Source of the DNA: Triplophysa rosa
Taxonomy: Eukaryota > Chordata > Actinopteri > Cypriniformes > Nemacheilidae
DNA length: 64,000 nt
Direction: 5' to 3'
Assembly: GCF_024868665.1 (NCBI RefSeq)
Contig: NC_079906.1
Coordinates: 13,392,807 to 13,456,806, forward strand
In this document: positions 1-11,446 of the stretch, one piece after another
How positions within the stretch are numbered: the stretch's first letter is position 1
Layout of the letters: each line of letters starts with the position of its first letter
The notes under the pieces: generated by a model
What the model saw: only the letters and a program-made list of their open reading frames with translations
Told to the model about the DNA's origin: nothing
Databases searched by the model: none
Position numbers and translations under genes: made by a program

Positions 1-3000
1 GGAAAAGGTTAGTATGTTCAAGTCACATTTTATCATCCAAGGTGCAGCGAAAGATGGAAAGGAGAAACAGGAGAGAGAAAACTGTTGCTCAAGGTCCTTA
101 TCTATTACCACACACACATACGCAAGCTTGGACGCGTGTGAAATACATTTCCTCAGCAATATAAAGCAAATTCAAAGTCACTGTTCACATTGGCAAAGTC
201 TCTCACATTCTGCATAACAGAGATTCATATAACAATTTTACAATAGGAACATCGTTATTTTCCAATGAAATCTACAGTACAACATATTTTAAACCTTCTA
301 TTTAAAACTCACTTAAAATCAACCTGCTAAAAGTTGTGTGATGGGAAATGAATGTTCACGCTTGGTGGTTCTGACACAGATTTAAATGATGACAGATTTG
401 TGCCAGTCTCAAAGATCTCGAAACATCAAAAATGATTTCAGCAACTTTGTCAAACTGTCAAAAGCTGTGAGATCACAGGTGAGTTGTGAGATCCACATCA
501 AATGCAGCGCTGCAATCGCTGAGATTCCGTATTTGTTACAAAGACCCCAAAGGCTTTGGGAAAGATTCTTTCCCCAGAATGTGCCTGGAACACACACACA
601 CATACACACAGATAGACACTCAAAAGATCTCACTTGTAACCACTCGAAGCTTGACTCACTTTGGTTGTAAATAGACACAAGTAAACCACACTGCGTTGGT
701 AAAAGCATGCCTGTCTATGTGGATTAAAGACGACTGTGAAAATGGTGGTTATTTGTCACCTTTAAATTGCATTTTACCCCCTGGCAAAAAATCAGATGCC
801 TTATCTTTGTATTCAAGCACATATACACAGGTTTTTACCAAGAATTCTATAGTGGGTGACTATTACAACAGACATGAGCCCTCCTACGGCCACACTAAGG
901 CTACACACAGCGTATGTCTCCACGTTTCACTTCCCAAACCACACAAACTTCTGTTATTTCCTTGTCCAGGGCTTCTCACCAGAGCCATCAATACATACAT
1001 CAATATTGTTCCCCTCTATCATCATCATCCCCCCTCCTCTGCCCTTTTTCTCTCCCTCCCTCTATCCCTGGCAACCACAAAAATCATTAAAATCTCACGG
1101 GTACCCCTGACCTCATTCATTCATCTCTCACACACACCTCTTGAAAAGAGTTTTGCTTGTAGCCATTACACGGAGTACTCTTCTTCCTCGTTTGAACTCT
1201 TTTTATGAACTTGTGCTTTTTTCTACACAGCTCCTTTTCATCTCTCCTTCCTCTTTTGTCTTCAATGGAAAGATGCCCGGCAGCGGTGAGTGACAGCCTA
1301 ACCAGCCCATAGCCACACGAGTGGGAGTAAATCAGAGATTTAAATAGAAAAATGTAATAATTACTGCTCTCTGGTGTTTGAAGTGTGGTATTACATATTT
1401 TGAAAACATCTATACAAATAAGGTACAACTCAGAAGCTGGTATTGCTGAAGTCAAACAAATCTATTGAAATTCTAATAGATGTGTTTATGGCGCCCCCTA
1501 GTGATGGGACTCTAGGATGTTGCCCATCGGGTACTAGTCTAGCGTTTAATTAAATCCACAGACTGGAGCCATTTTCTAGACACGTGGCTGTCAGACTGTC
1601 ATTACTGTTCCAAGACCTGAATCTGATAACTCCATTACAAACATGAATTGCTTGTCTAACAAAAACTCCGTTACAAAATGAGCTGCTGCCACCCGGCTGT
1701 TGAGACATTCCTTTCTGGGTCACCATTGTGACCTGCCTTGACATTCATTAATATTCAAATCACCCATTCGACTGATAGGTTTGAATTCATATCAGTGTCA
1801 GAAATTAACCAGCGCTTGAGGCAAAATTGCCTCGGAAAGTGACAAAAAATGTCTGTTATTTCAAATTTCCCCTGTGGGGAATTTTTCAACATTTTAATAA
1901 GTGGCTTAATTTGCTCTACAGAGACAGCATGCCATGTTTTATATAAGAATGTTGTCAAAAAATATGCCCTCAATAAACTTCAATTGACAAAAGTACAAAT
2001 ATAATTTACATTCACATTTTTGTACACCTAAAAGAGACAATCCAGAGGTTAAAACAGATAAATTTATATTAATACATTTTTTATTAAAAAAAATTTATAA
2101 ATAAAAAAACGACTAATCTAGCACATCTGCTAAACAACTGACAGGTGCACAGATTGAATATAGGCTAACGCAAATAGAATTTAAGATAATACTAACAATC
2201 AATAGAAACTATAGAGCTTAAGCACATCTCAACTTTCATCATGAAATATTTAATGAAGGTCAGAGAACAAAACGGTTAAAATAGTGTGCAGGGGTTCTTT
2301 GTTTCTATTAATGATTGAATCTTAAAATACAAGCAATATCACCACTAAAAATGTTAAATTGCAAGGGAATACAGATAGTAGCCATAACGGTTTATTACTG
2401 ACACATGATTGAATACAGTGTGGTGTACAGTATGGCACATTCTGTGAAAACTCTAGATACAGTGACACATGTCTGTATGGCACGAGTGGAACACCTGCAC
2501 ACTTATAGGCCCACAAACAGTAAAGGGCAATAGGGAACCCTTTAAAATAGATTTGACATTTAAGTTAAGACTATTAATAATAACGTTAAAATAGCATCCC
2601 ATTCTATGACGTTTCAGCAGGCATTATGGATGTTGGTGTAAAGTGTCCAGGTTATTCCTGATCAGAAACTGTAGTGACAAACAGAAGGTAATTTATAGGT
2701 GTTTAACAGAGTAAGGTAATTACAATGATTTAAGATTATTACATAAAAGACATTGTCATGCAACATCTATGACCGTGATGCAGTAATGCAGTTTATACGA
2801 TTCTATAAATTACATTAGTTGAGAGGGAATGACAGATATCAAGGTTGTTGCTATGTACCAGACTGACTAGAACTAAAAGTGTATTGTTGAGATTTAATAG
2901 ATCTGACAGGATGTTCACAAATTTTAACTAAAGTGGAATGAGTATCATTAACAAATTTACATCTCCATCATATTTTGCATACTTTTGGATACTATTTTCA

Positions 3001-3088
3001 GCTACCAATAAGAATCAAGAACTCGCAGCATTTTACCGTTTACTATTTTTAAATGAATTCTGCTAAATTTGAAAGCAGTGTGGTATAG
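1..3088. other. Region without a recognised gene
   Basis: I see no credible coding exon here. Open frames on both strands are short, lack recognisable domains and read across AT-rich sequence. The stretch from about 2,040 to 2,110 is nearly pure A/T. A purely formal exon-like segment lies at about 1,231-1,284 on the plus strand, with a pyrimidine-rich acceptor before it and a GTGAGT donor after it, but nothing supports its use. Part of this interval may be 3' untranslated or downstream sequence of the minus-strand gene that ends at 3,782; the first AATAAA on that strand is at 2,391-2,396. Confidence 0.5.
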
Positions 3089-3525
3089 GCACACAGAGCG
3101 ATGACGTATGACCGCTAAAATCTCAGCCAGCTCTGATACATCCGGCAAACGTAGCGTCCATTAAAAACGATTGCGTTATTCACTCGGTCGCTTAAAGATG
3201 CACCTCGGATTACGGTCAACGACGTGAGTCAAATTATCCAAACACTAAAACACACATCAACAACCAAAAGGAGAAAAGCTTCAGGCTACCCGTTTCAAGC
3301 TACATTCACAAATACGAAAAAAGCCAAGTAAACTTTTGCACTTACTCGTAGCATGATGACAAAGGCATATCGCAATGTTCAGCCGTAGTGTTGTCGGTTC
3401 GCTGGAATTTGAACGTTTTCTTACTAAACACATTGTTATCACTTGATGAAAAATTACCTAAATTATGATTGCAAGTGGCTTAGCTGGCTGTGATTTTAGA
3501 GGAAGAACATCATCGCCCCGTATGC
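3089..3525. repeat. Inverted-repeat element with ~44-bp arms
   Basis: The first 44 bases (3,089-3,132) and the reverse complement of the last 44 (3,482-3,525) match at about 34 positions, including the shared block CAGCCAGCT next to CTAAAATC. The interior is richer in CG dinucleotides than its surroundings and has no open frame. The family is not recognised and no clear target duplication was found. A minus-strand GTAAGT donor motif at 3,340-3,345 raises the alternative that it contains a promoter and first exon. Confidence 0.5.
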
Positions 3526-3781
3526 ATATATCCCATTGGACCTTGTGAGAGGCAACAGATAAACATCAGTGACAGGATGAGTAATGCTAAACTCATGTGT
3601 GGAGTCTGTCCGCCTGGTGTGTAGGGTATTTCAATTTGGAGGTTTGGTATTGAGACAATTGGGTTTAACCAAGATGTTTAGGCAATTATACAGTATGTGC
3701 GAGGAGGATATTTAGAAGTCATAACTGAGGGAAATGGAAGAGTGCTGGCTGTGGTATAGTGTAATGTCTCCAGTGTGGATG
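3526..3781 (-). other. 3' flank / likely 3' UTR of dalrd3
   Basis: This short interval directly follows the dalrd3 stop codon on the minus strand. It has no coding potential and no AATAAA of its own, so the real mRNA end probably lies further left. The assignment as UTR rests on position only. Confidence 0.35.
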
Positions 3782-6700
3782 CTATAGTTGGGGGATCGGG
3801 GGCAGGTTAAGGAAGTCCAGTGCGCTGTGGTAAAGTTCTCGTAATGCTCTTAATAACAATAAACGACAAAACATCTGATTGAAGAGATGAGGCAGTGGCT
3901 CCTAAAGGCAGGAAAAAGACAGAATTTAGAGTTGTGAACCTATAGTGAACTGGTCTTATCACATGAACATGGTAATCCTAACACATGCAGACTACAACAT
4001 GAAACAAATAGAACAAACAGACAATTATTCCAATGTATGTCTTACCCCAAGAACATGGACTCTGTTGTAGTAGGAGCTAAAATCTTTACTGAGAGACACC
4101 AAAAATCTGCACACCTGAGAGACAAAAAACACAAATCCTGTGATGCTGTGTTTTAGTACACGATTACATTTTAGCAACATCTTAAAAATACTATAAAACA
4201 TGATAAATTCCTCATTTAATACTTTATTAAAGGGATAAAAAGTAAAAAAGCACCTGTTCCGTTCTTAAATTAACTCTGGCTCCTCCCCCTTTATGCTCTA
4301 GAATCTGTCCTGATTGGTCCAAAAGCTCAGAGAACGGAATGAGGTAATTGAAAAGTAGAAGCCACTCCCCCTAATGATAACCACAATTGTGATATCACAG
4401 TTATCACAGAAGCAATGGTTTACTAACAAATAAAGTAGTAAAATTGTTTAGTATCACAAAACACAACAACAAAAATGTCACATTTATTATAAAAATGTAT
4501 CATTAAATTATACAAAAAATAAATTGGAAACACTGGAAATTTAAACAACTTCCTCCTAAGCCACAAAAATGACAGATGGATGAGTATACAAAATAAACAG
4601 GATATTTTATTGTAGGTTGGTTAATATTTATTTATATACCTCCTCCTTAAGGGCAGAAAAGTCCAGCTCTGCACCATCTGGGATTTCTGGATAAAGACCT
4701 ACATGATTTAAACAATGCGTCAGTTGTATTGAAATAATTTATGGTCACTTTGAACATGAAACATAAGTTAATGTATGTTACCTTGCTCTACCCCTTTCTC
4801 GTAGCTGCTAAAAAGAGTGTGAAGGCGAGCACAGTTATACATGACAAAGACTCCGCCCCTTGGACCCTTTGTGGACACCCCACTGTCCCTCTGCACATCT
4901 AAGGTCACCTGCAAGAGAACTGTCAATCATCTCTGACAATGGTCTGTTAACTTCCAGTTGTGTTTGGCTAGTGTCTAATAATATAACTATTTATATTTAA
5001 CTTAATTTATGTTAATATTCATTTGAATTATTATTTTACTGTATAATAATTGTATTAAATAAACGATTTGTTGAATTTTGTTGTATGTTCATTTTATTAA
5101 ATAAACCATTTATTGAATGGGTCCTGTAGTTCGCATTTAAACAAACCGTATGGTACATTGACATCTAGCGGTTGAGCTTGGTATCGCAGTCTAAATTCAA
5201 AATACTGGAGAGACCAGTTTAGCCAAGAAAAGGTTCTTCTCGGTTTCTTTTGATTGTTATTAGAAATAATCTACAGGCACTCTATTGTTTGTGAATGTGT
5301 ACCGGAAGTTAAATTGGGGTCACAAAAGTGCGCATGCGCAGTAACAATTGTTTATGTAGTATGTCTATACTACATACACCCACACGCAAAGAGACTCACC
5401 GGACTTGTGTGCACTGTGGATAGTAGCTCAAATCTAACGGTGGCCGAGGTCATGACCCTAATGATGTCATCCCATGTCTGACCTAAAACAATTTTAAAAA
5501 GACATAATTTGACAGTGCAGATGTAAAAACCATATGTAAACGTGCTAACACATGGCCATCACACCATGGACATCATCTCACAGAGATGCACAGCTGACAG
5601 ATAGAAGAAAAAAGATACACACATTAAATTGTTTACGTAAACAACGTATTCAAGATATTACACAGAAACACACACACCTTCAACTTGGTCTCCATACTTC
5701 ATTTCTGAGGCCTCTTTCATCTGGGCTTGTCTTAATCTACAGATTTACACACCCACAAAAGCAAAAAAGGATAAGAGAGGCAAATTACAGAGTCTTGTAA
5801 TATTAAGACAGTTGAGACCAGTAAGATATGATAGAGCTGTAATAAAGTTTTGTCTTACTGAAGATACTGAGCTGCATTCATCTGAACGCCAGGGGTTTTA
5901 ACAGGACCACAAATCACCAATCTCTAATTGAGAAAAAGGAGATCATTAATTCCTCGACTGCCAGCAGCTACTGTGCTTTATATAATCAGATCCAATTGTG
6001 AAACAGTATGATCTGCAATTAGTGCATGCGTTCATTTGGCAGTATTACAACCACTTCATCTTGTCATAAACACCATGCTGAAGTCAAAATGGTGTTCTTG
6101 CATCTTAGAGAATTTTGTCAAATTAAATGCTCTCTAGAATCACAGTGTCCCCATTTATATCGCTTGGAATCTACCTGCAAGTTGCAAATTGAATTTAAGT
6201 CAAAACTGACAAGGTCATGAAATCAAAACAGACTATTCTCATTTTTATCGAATATTGCAATGATTTATGCGTTTGGCTCATTATTTTTTAGCGCTTGCTC
6301 AGGTGTGCCGTATATTTTCTGTATTGTTAAATAAAATTAAAATATTCATCAAAATATCCATATATTTTCCTCAGACATCTACAGTTTTGTTTCAAAAGAA
6401 TGCCATCTTCATTTCTGGGTAAACTGTTCTTTTAAAGTCCCCCTGTGGTGAAAATGAAGTTTTAATGTTGTTTATATCTGTGTGGTGTTTTTAATATGCT
6501 TTAAGATAAACCATGTGCAAATTCATCATTTTAAACATTTGTATTTTCTCCCTAAAACTGCAGTGTACCAAAGACAGTATAAAAAATGCAGTTTGAACCT
6601 GTCTCTGTTTACGACATCATAACCCTGCACGTAATCACCTTAACAGATTTGAGCCATAGATATGTAAGGATAGTGCAAAGACTCGGCACTGAAACGATCC

Positions 6701-8824
6701 CTGCTGTTTTAGCTCTGTTTCTGCAACATGAGCACACGCTGCTCACAGGTTGAATGAGGCATCTATGTACCTATTATCAATGGTATGAGGTCACGCAATT
6801 GAGTGGAGGCGGGGACTCATTTGCATATTCATGAAACCACGTATACTAAATGAAGCAAGGGGGTAGAGTTATATTCTAGTCATTTTAAGGCATGAAGAAA
6901 TGATCCTCACAGGAAAAAAACTTTTACATATGCTTTTTTAATGTTTAGAGATGAGTTTTAAGTGATAAAATTATCGAATGCAGTGGGACTTTAAGACATT
7001 TAATGGGTTCTTTAACTTTAATTATGTACACAAACCTGCACTGCTGTTGCGCCCGTTGCTCTCCACAGCATGGCTGTTTGCTGCTGACGAAACTCATCCT
7101 GACAGGAAGTGACATGCAGGACTGTTGCCGTGGAAACCTGAAGCAGAAAAATATTTTACAAGTGTCCAACTAAAAACAAGGTAACTTGCTTTAATTCAGA
7201 GTAGACAGTCGTGAGCAATCTAGACAGCAAAAGGGACTCACAGGGAAATCTGTAGTAGCGTGGTCAAGCTGGGCCAAGTGACATAGAGCTTCTCTCTGTA
7301 CTGAAGAGACATATCACTGATTTGTGAATAATATAAACAAATACATCCCTAATAAACACAGCCACACACATACCACAGCTTACCAGTGCAAATACCGAGA
7401 CTGGGATCATAACCTTGAAGGTTCTCATCCTGTACCACTTGTTTGAGGTTTATTCTAATTTCCTCCTTTATTCCTCTCTTCTCTCCTTCTATTTCCTCTC
7501 CTCTGCTTCTTCTCTTGCCTCTCTCCATCTCTCGGTCTCTGTAGGTAGTGTTCTCTACAGCTTTTTTCATCTTCTCTTCCCTATCCTCATTGGTCCAACT
7601 GAAAGTAACTGTCGGCCAATCAATGCCTAGTGTTTTTAGAAAGCTGACAACATCACTCTCCTGTGGCAAGGCTGGACAAAAGGACACAGTGTACCTAAAT
7701 GAAATAGAGCGAGAGGTTGTTTACAATTGTTAACGATGTGTGTCACGATCATAAATGTAAAACCACAAACCCTTGTCTTCTGAGCTGCATCCCAAGGTGG
7801 TCGGCAATGAGAATTGTCCTTAGCTGCCCAAGAGTTAGGGTATCAGGAGAGGGTGTGGCTTGTTTGCTGTGGAGGGCGGCGCAGTTGACGAGGACACAGC
7901 CCTCTCTTTCAGCTGCAGGTCTCAGGTAGGGCATTATTTCACAAAGTACACCCTTGAATGCCGCACATCGATCCACACACACACGCAATCCTTCAGCTGT
8001 CATCTCACTGGCTGCTATTGGCAACACGCCGCTTCCATGAAGTTTCCGAATTCTACGGAGTACATCAGGGGGAACCTACAATTAAAAAACAAAATATGAA
8101 AAAAACAAATATGTCGTCGTCATCATCAGTAACAACGTAATATGATCTTTTAATGACATGGCAGGGCAGGTTCAGGCTTCCAAATATCAAATGAACAATT
8201 TTTTTTATTATGGAGTCGACATATATATTTTTTCACAAGATTTTTTAATCCTACATTTTAAATAAAAAAATGTCCTTAGAGTAATGTTATTTTAGTATTG
8301 CAATATTATGTCCTAGTTTCACTGGGCAATGAAGAGTTAATTCATTTCTGCCGCAGGGTTCAAATGTTTGGTTGGTCGATGCGACCAATGTCAACAGTCT
8401 GTCTGGCACTTTGTGTGTTATTGGGATGTTCCAGTTTTTGTCTTAACAGTTCTGTGTCGGTGAATCTGACATTTATAATTATATACGTCCAATGTACATT
8501 TTAAAACATGCAAAATGTCAAACGCCTCAAGCCCCATGCGCGCATCTGTCACAGTTATAGGCCAGCACGAGCTCATAACATAGCGAAGCGCACCCAAGCA
8601 AGCGCACATTTCAGACTGACCTCTCCGGCGGCGTACAGCGTCGTCAAAACCGTATTAGGTGCCAGAAAGTCCCGATTTCTCAGGTTTTTGGCGCTGCTCT
8701 CTTTGAACCAGAACTTCTCTCGCTCCCGGCTGATATCGGCTTCATGTTCAGCGTCTCTCCGCAGCGCATCGCTCAGCGCTTTGACGGTGGACACGGTGCT
8801 AAAAGGTATGACTTCCTCCATCAT
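3782..8824 (-). CDS. dalrd3: DALR anticodon-binding domain-containing protein 3
   Basis: Thirteen coding exons: 8621-8824, 7771-8075, 7384-7694, 7242-7300, 7036-7137, 5859-5923, 5678-5736, 5400-5482, 4782-4908, 4640-4698, 4254-4370, 4046-4114, 3782-3901. They join in frame to 559 aa (human about 543). Recognition rests on [10 protein letters not shown] near the N-terminus, [42 protein letters not shown], and the C-terminal DALR-type stretch with [12 protein letters not shown]. Family knowledge: DALRD3 binds certain arginine tRNAs and recruits a METTL2-type enzyme for 3-methylcytidine at position 32. The C-terminal domain resembles the anticodon-binding domain of arginyl-tRNA synthetase. Exon 3 carries an unusually charged insert of Arg, Glu and Lys. 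Two consecutive ATGs open the frame (8824 and 8821). The second has the better context, so the true start may be one codon later. Confidence 0.95.
6431..6995. repeat. Candidate interspersed repeat in dalrd3 intron 5
   Basis: The ends form a short imperfect inverted repeat: TTTAAAGTCCCCCTG on the left, and CTTAAAGTCCCACTG when the right end is read on the minus strand. The interior is non-coding. A similar end (GGGACTTTAAA) occurs at about 30,137-30,150. Dispersed copies would confirm a MITE or SINE-like family, which I do not recognise by name. Confidence 0.45.
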
Positions 8825-9750
8825 GGGGCTCAATTTATAAACATCGTTATCGGTAACTGAACTAGTAGATTGTTACTGTGAAGACTGCAGTCCTGATAAA
8901 AACACAACACTGCGGTTGTGCTCAACGACCCCGACTGACCACCAGTCAAAACAGATGCAGTAAAGGGACCGGAACGTTAAGAGGGAGGGGATGAGTTAAG
9001 AGGACACATTTTGAAGCAACACTGGATTTTTTCCGTCTCTTCAAAGACGCCATTTTAGTTGTGGCAGAAACCAAGTTTGTTAGAAGAGAACAGAAAGTAA
9101 AAGTAAAATGTGGCTCTTTGGATTAAATAAGATTTTCATATACGTTTAATTTTTTTAATTTAAAATATTTCTATTTAAATTGCTTTATTTGCTACAAAGA
9201 AATTTAAGGCAGACTATGAAATCACTAAACTTTACTAGTTTAGTGTTCCTCGGTTCCGCGAATGAACAGAATAAATAGTTCCGTTCCTTACAAGTTAGTC
9301 ATCCCATTTCTTTCTTCAAAACTGGTCATAACTTCTTAAAGTCAGTGACATAAAAAGGTAGATTGGTCTAAATAAAAATTTAAAAGACTTATTAGTCCTA
9401 ACTAACTGCAAGTCAGAAACACAATTTAGCGGCTGTTTATGCAACTGGCCCCTGATCTGGGCACACTACATATTGAGGTGTTTTAGAATGGTGGTTTTTG
9501 GCCGTGCCTTTGAAAAGTTGTGCTGAGTTTGAGATTTCATGTCTCAAAAATCATGTGGGTACGAAACTTGGGTTGGAGTCACAAGTCAGCAAAACAGTAT
9601 CCTGTGGTCAAAGTAACCATCCCAAACTTGCTCAAGATCAGTCATAGAATGAAAATAAAAACCTCTGTCATGTGCCTAGATAACACTTCTTAAGCAGTTT
9701 GAATGAAAAATCAAAAACAAGACAACAAATGATGATACTAAAACAAAATG
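8825..9750. other. dalrd3 upstream region
   Basis: This is the interval between dalrd3 exon 1 and the microRNA unit. The first ~200 bases are the likely dalrd3 promoter and 5' UTR, moderately CG-rich and TATA-less. The remainder is AT-rich with no coding signal. NDUFAF3, which sits head-to-head with DALRD3 in mammals, was looked for here and not found. Confidence 0.5.
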
Positions 9751-9841
9751 TTTATTTGAAGTACAATATAAAGGCAATTAGTGGTGCTGTGATTGGTGCT
9801 TTGCTAAAGGTCTGTGATTGCAAGATCTGTAATGTTAATCT

Positions 9842-9906
9842 TGGTTGACACGAAATTCCCGGTGGCGAAACATTGCTGGCGATCCGGGAGAAAACGTGTC
9901 ATTCCA
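9842..9906 (-). ncRNA. mir731: microRNA precursor miR-731
   Basis: Read on the minus strand, positions 9,903 to 9,880 match the 24-nt fish miR-731 as I remember it, beginning AATGACACG and ending CCCGGATCG. The downstream arm holds the complement (CCGGGAA followed by CGTGTC), so the transcript folds into a hairpin with a 6-bp basal stem, an internal loop and a CCCGG/CCGGG stem under a loop of about a dozen bases. miR-731 is the fish counterpart of mammalian miR-425 or miR-191 and is co-expressed with miR-462. It lies about 250 bases downstream of the mir462 hairpin on the same strand. Seen: the mature match and the hairpin. Not seen: Drosha and Dicer ends. Confidence 0.93.
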
Positions 9907-9955
9907 GAGCAACATCAGTACTCAGGTATATATACACCGCCGCACAAATAGTTAA

Positions 9956-9956
<1 letters not shown>

Positions 9957-10026
<70 letters not shown>
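9957..10026. repeat. (CACG)n-(CA)n microsatellite
   Basis: Roughly nine CACG units run directly into about seventeen CA units. The array lies between the two microRNA hairpins, so it would be transcribed as a (TG)n-(CGTG)n spacer within the primary microRNA transcript. Confidence 0.97.
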
Positions 10027-10029
<3 letters not shown>

Positions 10030-10159
10030 AGGCCTATTTACACTAACACATTTCTGAAACAGCTTATATCTATGTTTAAAAACACAATTCAGTGACAAGT
10101 AAAATTCATACACTTCACATTCTCATCAATCCAGAATTTTCCTACTGCATGTAAGGAGG

Positions 10160-10220
10160 GGCACGGAATCCATACCCAGCTGTCAATCAAGCAAACAGCT
10201 GCATTATGGGTTCCGTTACC
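10160..10220 (-). ncRNA. mir462: microRNA precursor miR-462
   Basis: Read on the minus strand, positions 10,218 to 10,197 match the 22-nt fish miR-462 as I remember it, beginning TAACGGAACCC and ending ATGCAGCT. The opposite arm (AGCTGGGTATGG then ATTCCGTGCC) pairs with it nearly end to end, with a loop of about 15 bases. miR-462 and miR-731 form a teleost cluster homologous to mammalian miR-191/miR-425 and are reported as interferon- and virus-induced. The placement next to dalrd3 and impdh2 agrees with the mammalian locus, which supports the homology. It is first of the two hairpins in transcription order. Confidence 0.94.
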
Positions 10221-11031
10221 ACCCAGACTGCTGTGACCAATTCCCGGACACTCTGAAAACAAACACATTTGTCATTTAACAATATTGCAATCACACTTTT
10301 AACCTCGATACATCGAGTGAAAATTATTGTCACCTTGTACCACAAACAAGTTTGGTGTCTGCAAAATGATAAACTTGTTTATTTATCTGGTTTCATCTGG
10401 AAACTTGTGCCTGAAAAACCTGTTCCCTATCAGAAAGGAGCCTGAGAGAGAGACAGAAGGAGGGGGCGGGAGTTGATCACGAGAGATTAACCTGTATAAT
10501 AAAAGACACGATTAACATGAAGTCAAATGAAAGGAGGAACTAAAAATATGAAGCTTCAAACTACCATGTTAAATATCACAGCATCATGGTCATATAGGTA
10601 ATGATTGAATGATATTGGTCTTTGAATTTCTTGTTCTATTTTAAAGACAAAATACAGTGAAAATCTGGAACGATTACATCTAGATGGTTATCTTTATTTC
10701 TAATTACATACAATCATGCAAGAAAGCATAACTTGACAAATAAAAGAAATACAACAAATGTAAGAATTCAAAGAGAAAGAGAAAGAAACTTAAGCAGAAA
10801 TGAAAGAAATCCACTATCATTGTGATCAACAACAAAAGAGAGCACGCTCAAAACATTAGGCTTAAAATGAGTTTTCTATCATACAAATCAAGTAAAAATG
10901 AGATGCAACAGAGATGAAACAGATTCTTTACCTGCTTCTGTCATTCCATGATTTCTTCCTATGGTATCTCTCTCTCTCTCTCTCTCCCTCTCCCTCTCTG
11001 GCTTGTGTTAGTTACAGTGAGAATGTTTGCG

Positions 11032-11039
11032 TATTTATA
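11032..11039 (-). promoter_or_regulatory. TATA box of the microRNA unit
   Basis: The minus strand reads GGAGGTATAAATACGC here, a near-consensus TATA box. It lies about 40 bases downstream of the interferon-response element and about 820 bases upstream of the mir462 hairpin. The predicted start is near 11,003-11,008. No protein-coding exon follows before the hairpins, so the simplest target is the primary microRNA transcript. Confidence 0.6.
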
Positions 11040-11072
11040 CCTCCTGACTTCCTCCTTAGAAATCAGAGGAAC

Positions 11073-11092
11073 ATTTTCACTTTCACTTCTTC
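11073..11092 (-). promoter_or_regulatory. Interferon-stimulated response element (IRF site)
   Basis: The minus strand reads GAAGTGAAAGTGAAAATG, which contains a perfect GAAANNGAAA core and overlapping GTGAAA half-sites. This is the classic binding pattern of IRF proteins and ISGF3. The spacing to the TATA box (~40 bases) and predicted start (~75-85 bases) is typical of interferon-induced promoters. A GAGGAAGT Ets/PU.1-type motif lies between them. The motif is seen directly; its function is inferred. Confidence 0.65.
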
Positions 11093-11264
11093 ACTAGGCT
11101 GCCAACAATCTGACCCCTCCCTTCTCATAATCTTTACTATCATCTCGCTTATTCATCATAGGTGTATTTTTTCACTTCTTAATTGATGGGCAAGAAAATT
11201 CTCTGCAAGTGATCTAAAAATGTTTTATGCCAAACCTAACTCTAAAGATACTCTGATTTTGAGA

Positions 11265-11446
11265 AACGCTGGTAACCAAACATTGGCCCCCATTGACTTT
11301 CATGGAAACAAAACCACTTTTTTAAGACTTTTCTCAAAATATCTCCTTTGGTGTTCCACAGAAGAGTCATTTACAGGTTTTGCATGACATGAGGGTGGAT
11401 AAACAATGACTGAATTTTTATTTTTGAGTGAACTATCCCTTGAAGG
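11265..11446. repeat. Palindromic cyprinid MITE, half copy
   Basis: One arm of the abundant palindromic family found repeatedly in this window. It carries the hallmarks CTCAAAATATCT, GAGGGTGGATAAACAATGA and the terminal GAGTGAACTATCCCTT. Only the right arm and part of the centre are present. Confidence 0.8.

Larger units (their letters stand above)
9751..11005 (-). ncRNA. Putative primary transcript of mir462-mir731
   Basis: This is an inferred non-coding transcription unit. It would start about 30 bases downstream of a TATA box (start near 11,005). A CAG/GTAAAG donor motif sits at 10,932/10,931, suggesting a short first exon. The mir462 hairpin comes next, then the mir731 hairpin. An AATAAA lies at 9,751-9,756 on this strand. 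The two hairpins are seen directly; the start, splice and end are inference from motif order and spacing. Confidence 0.5.

Noticed and set aside
1231..1284. Plus-strand segment with acceptor-like and donor-like borders and an ATG
   Set aside because: Splice-like motifs of this quality occur by chance, and no neighbouring exons or protein similarity were found.
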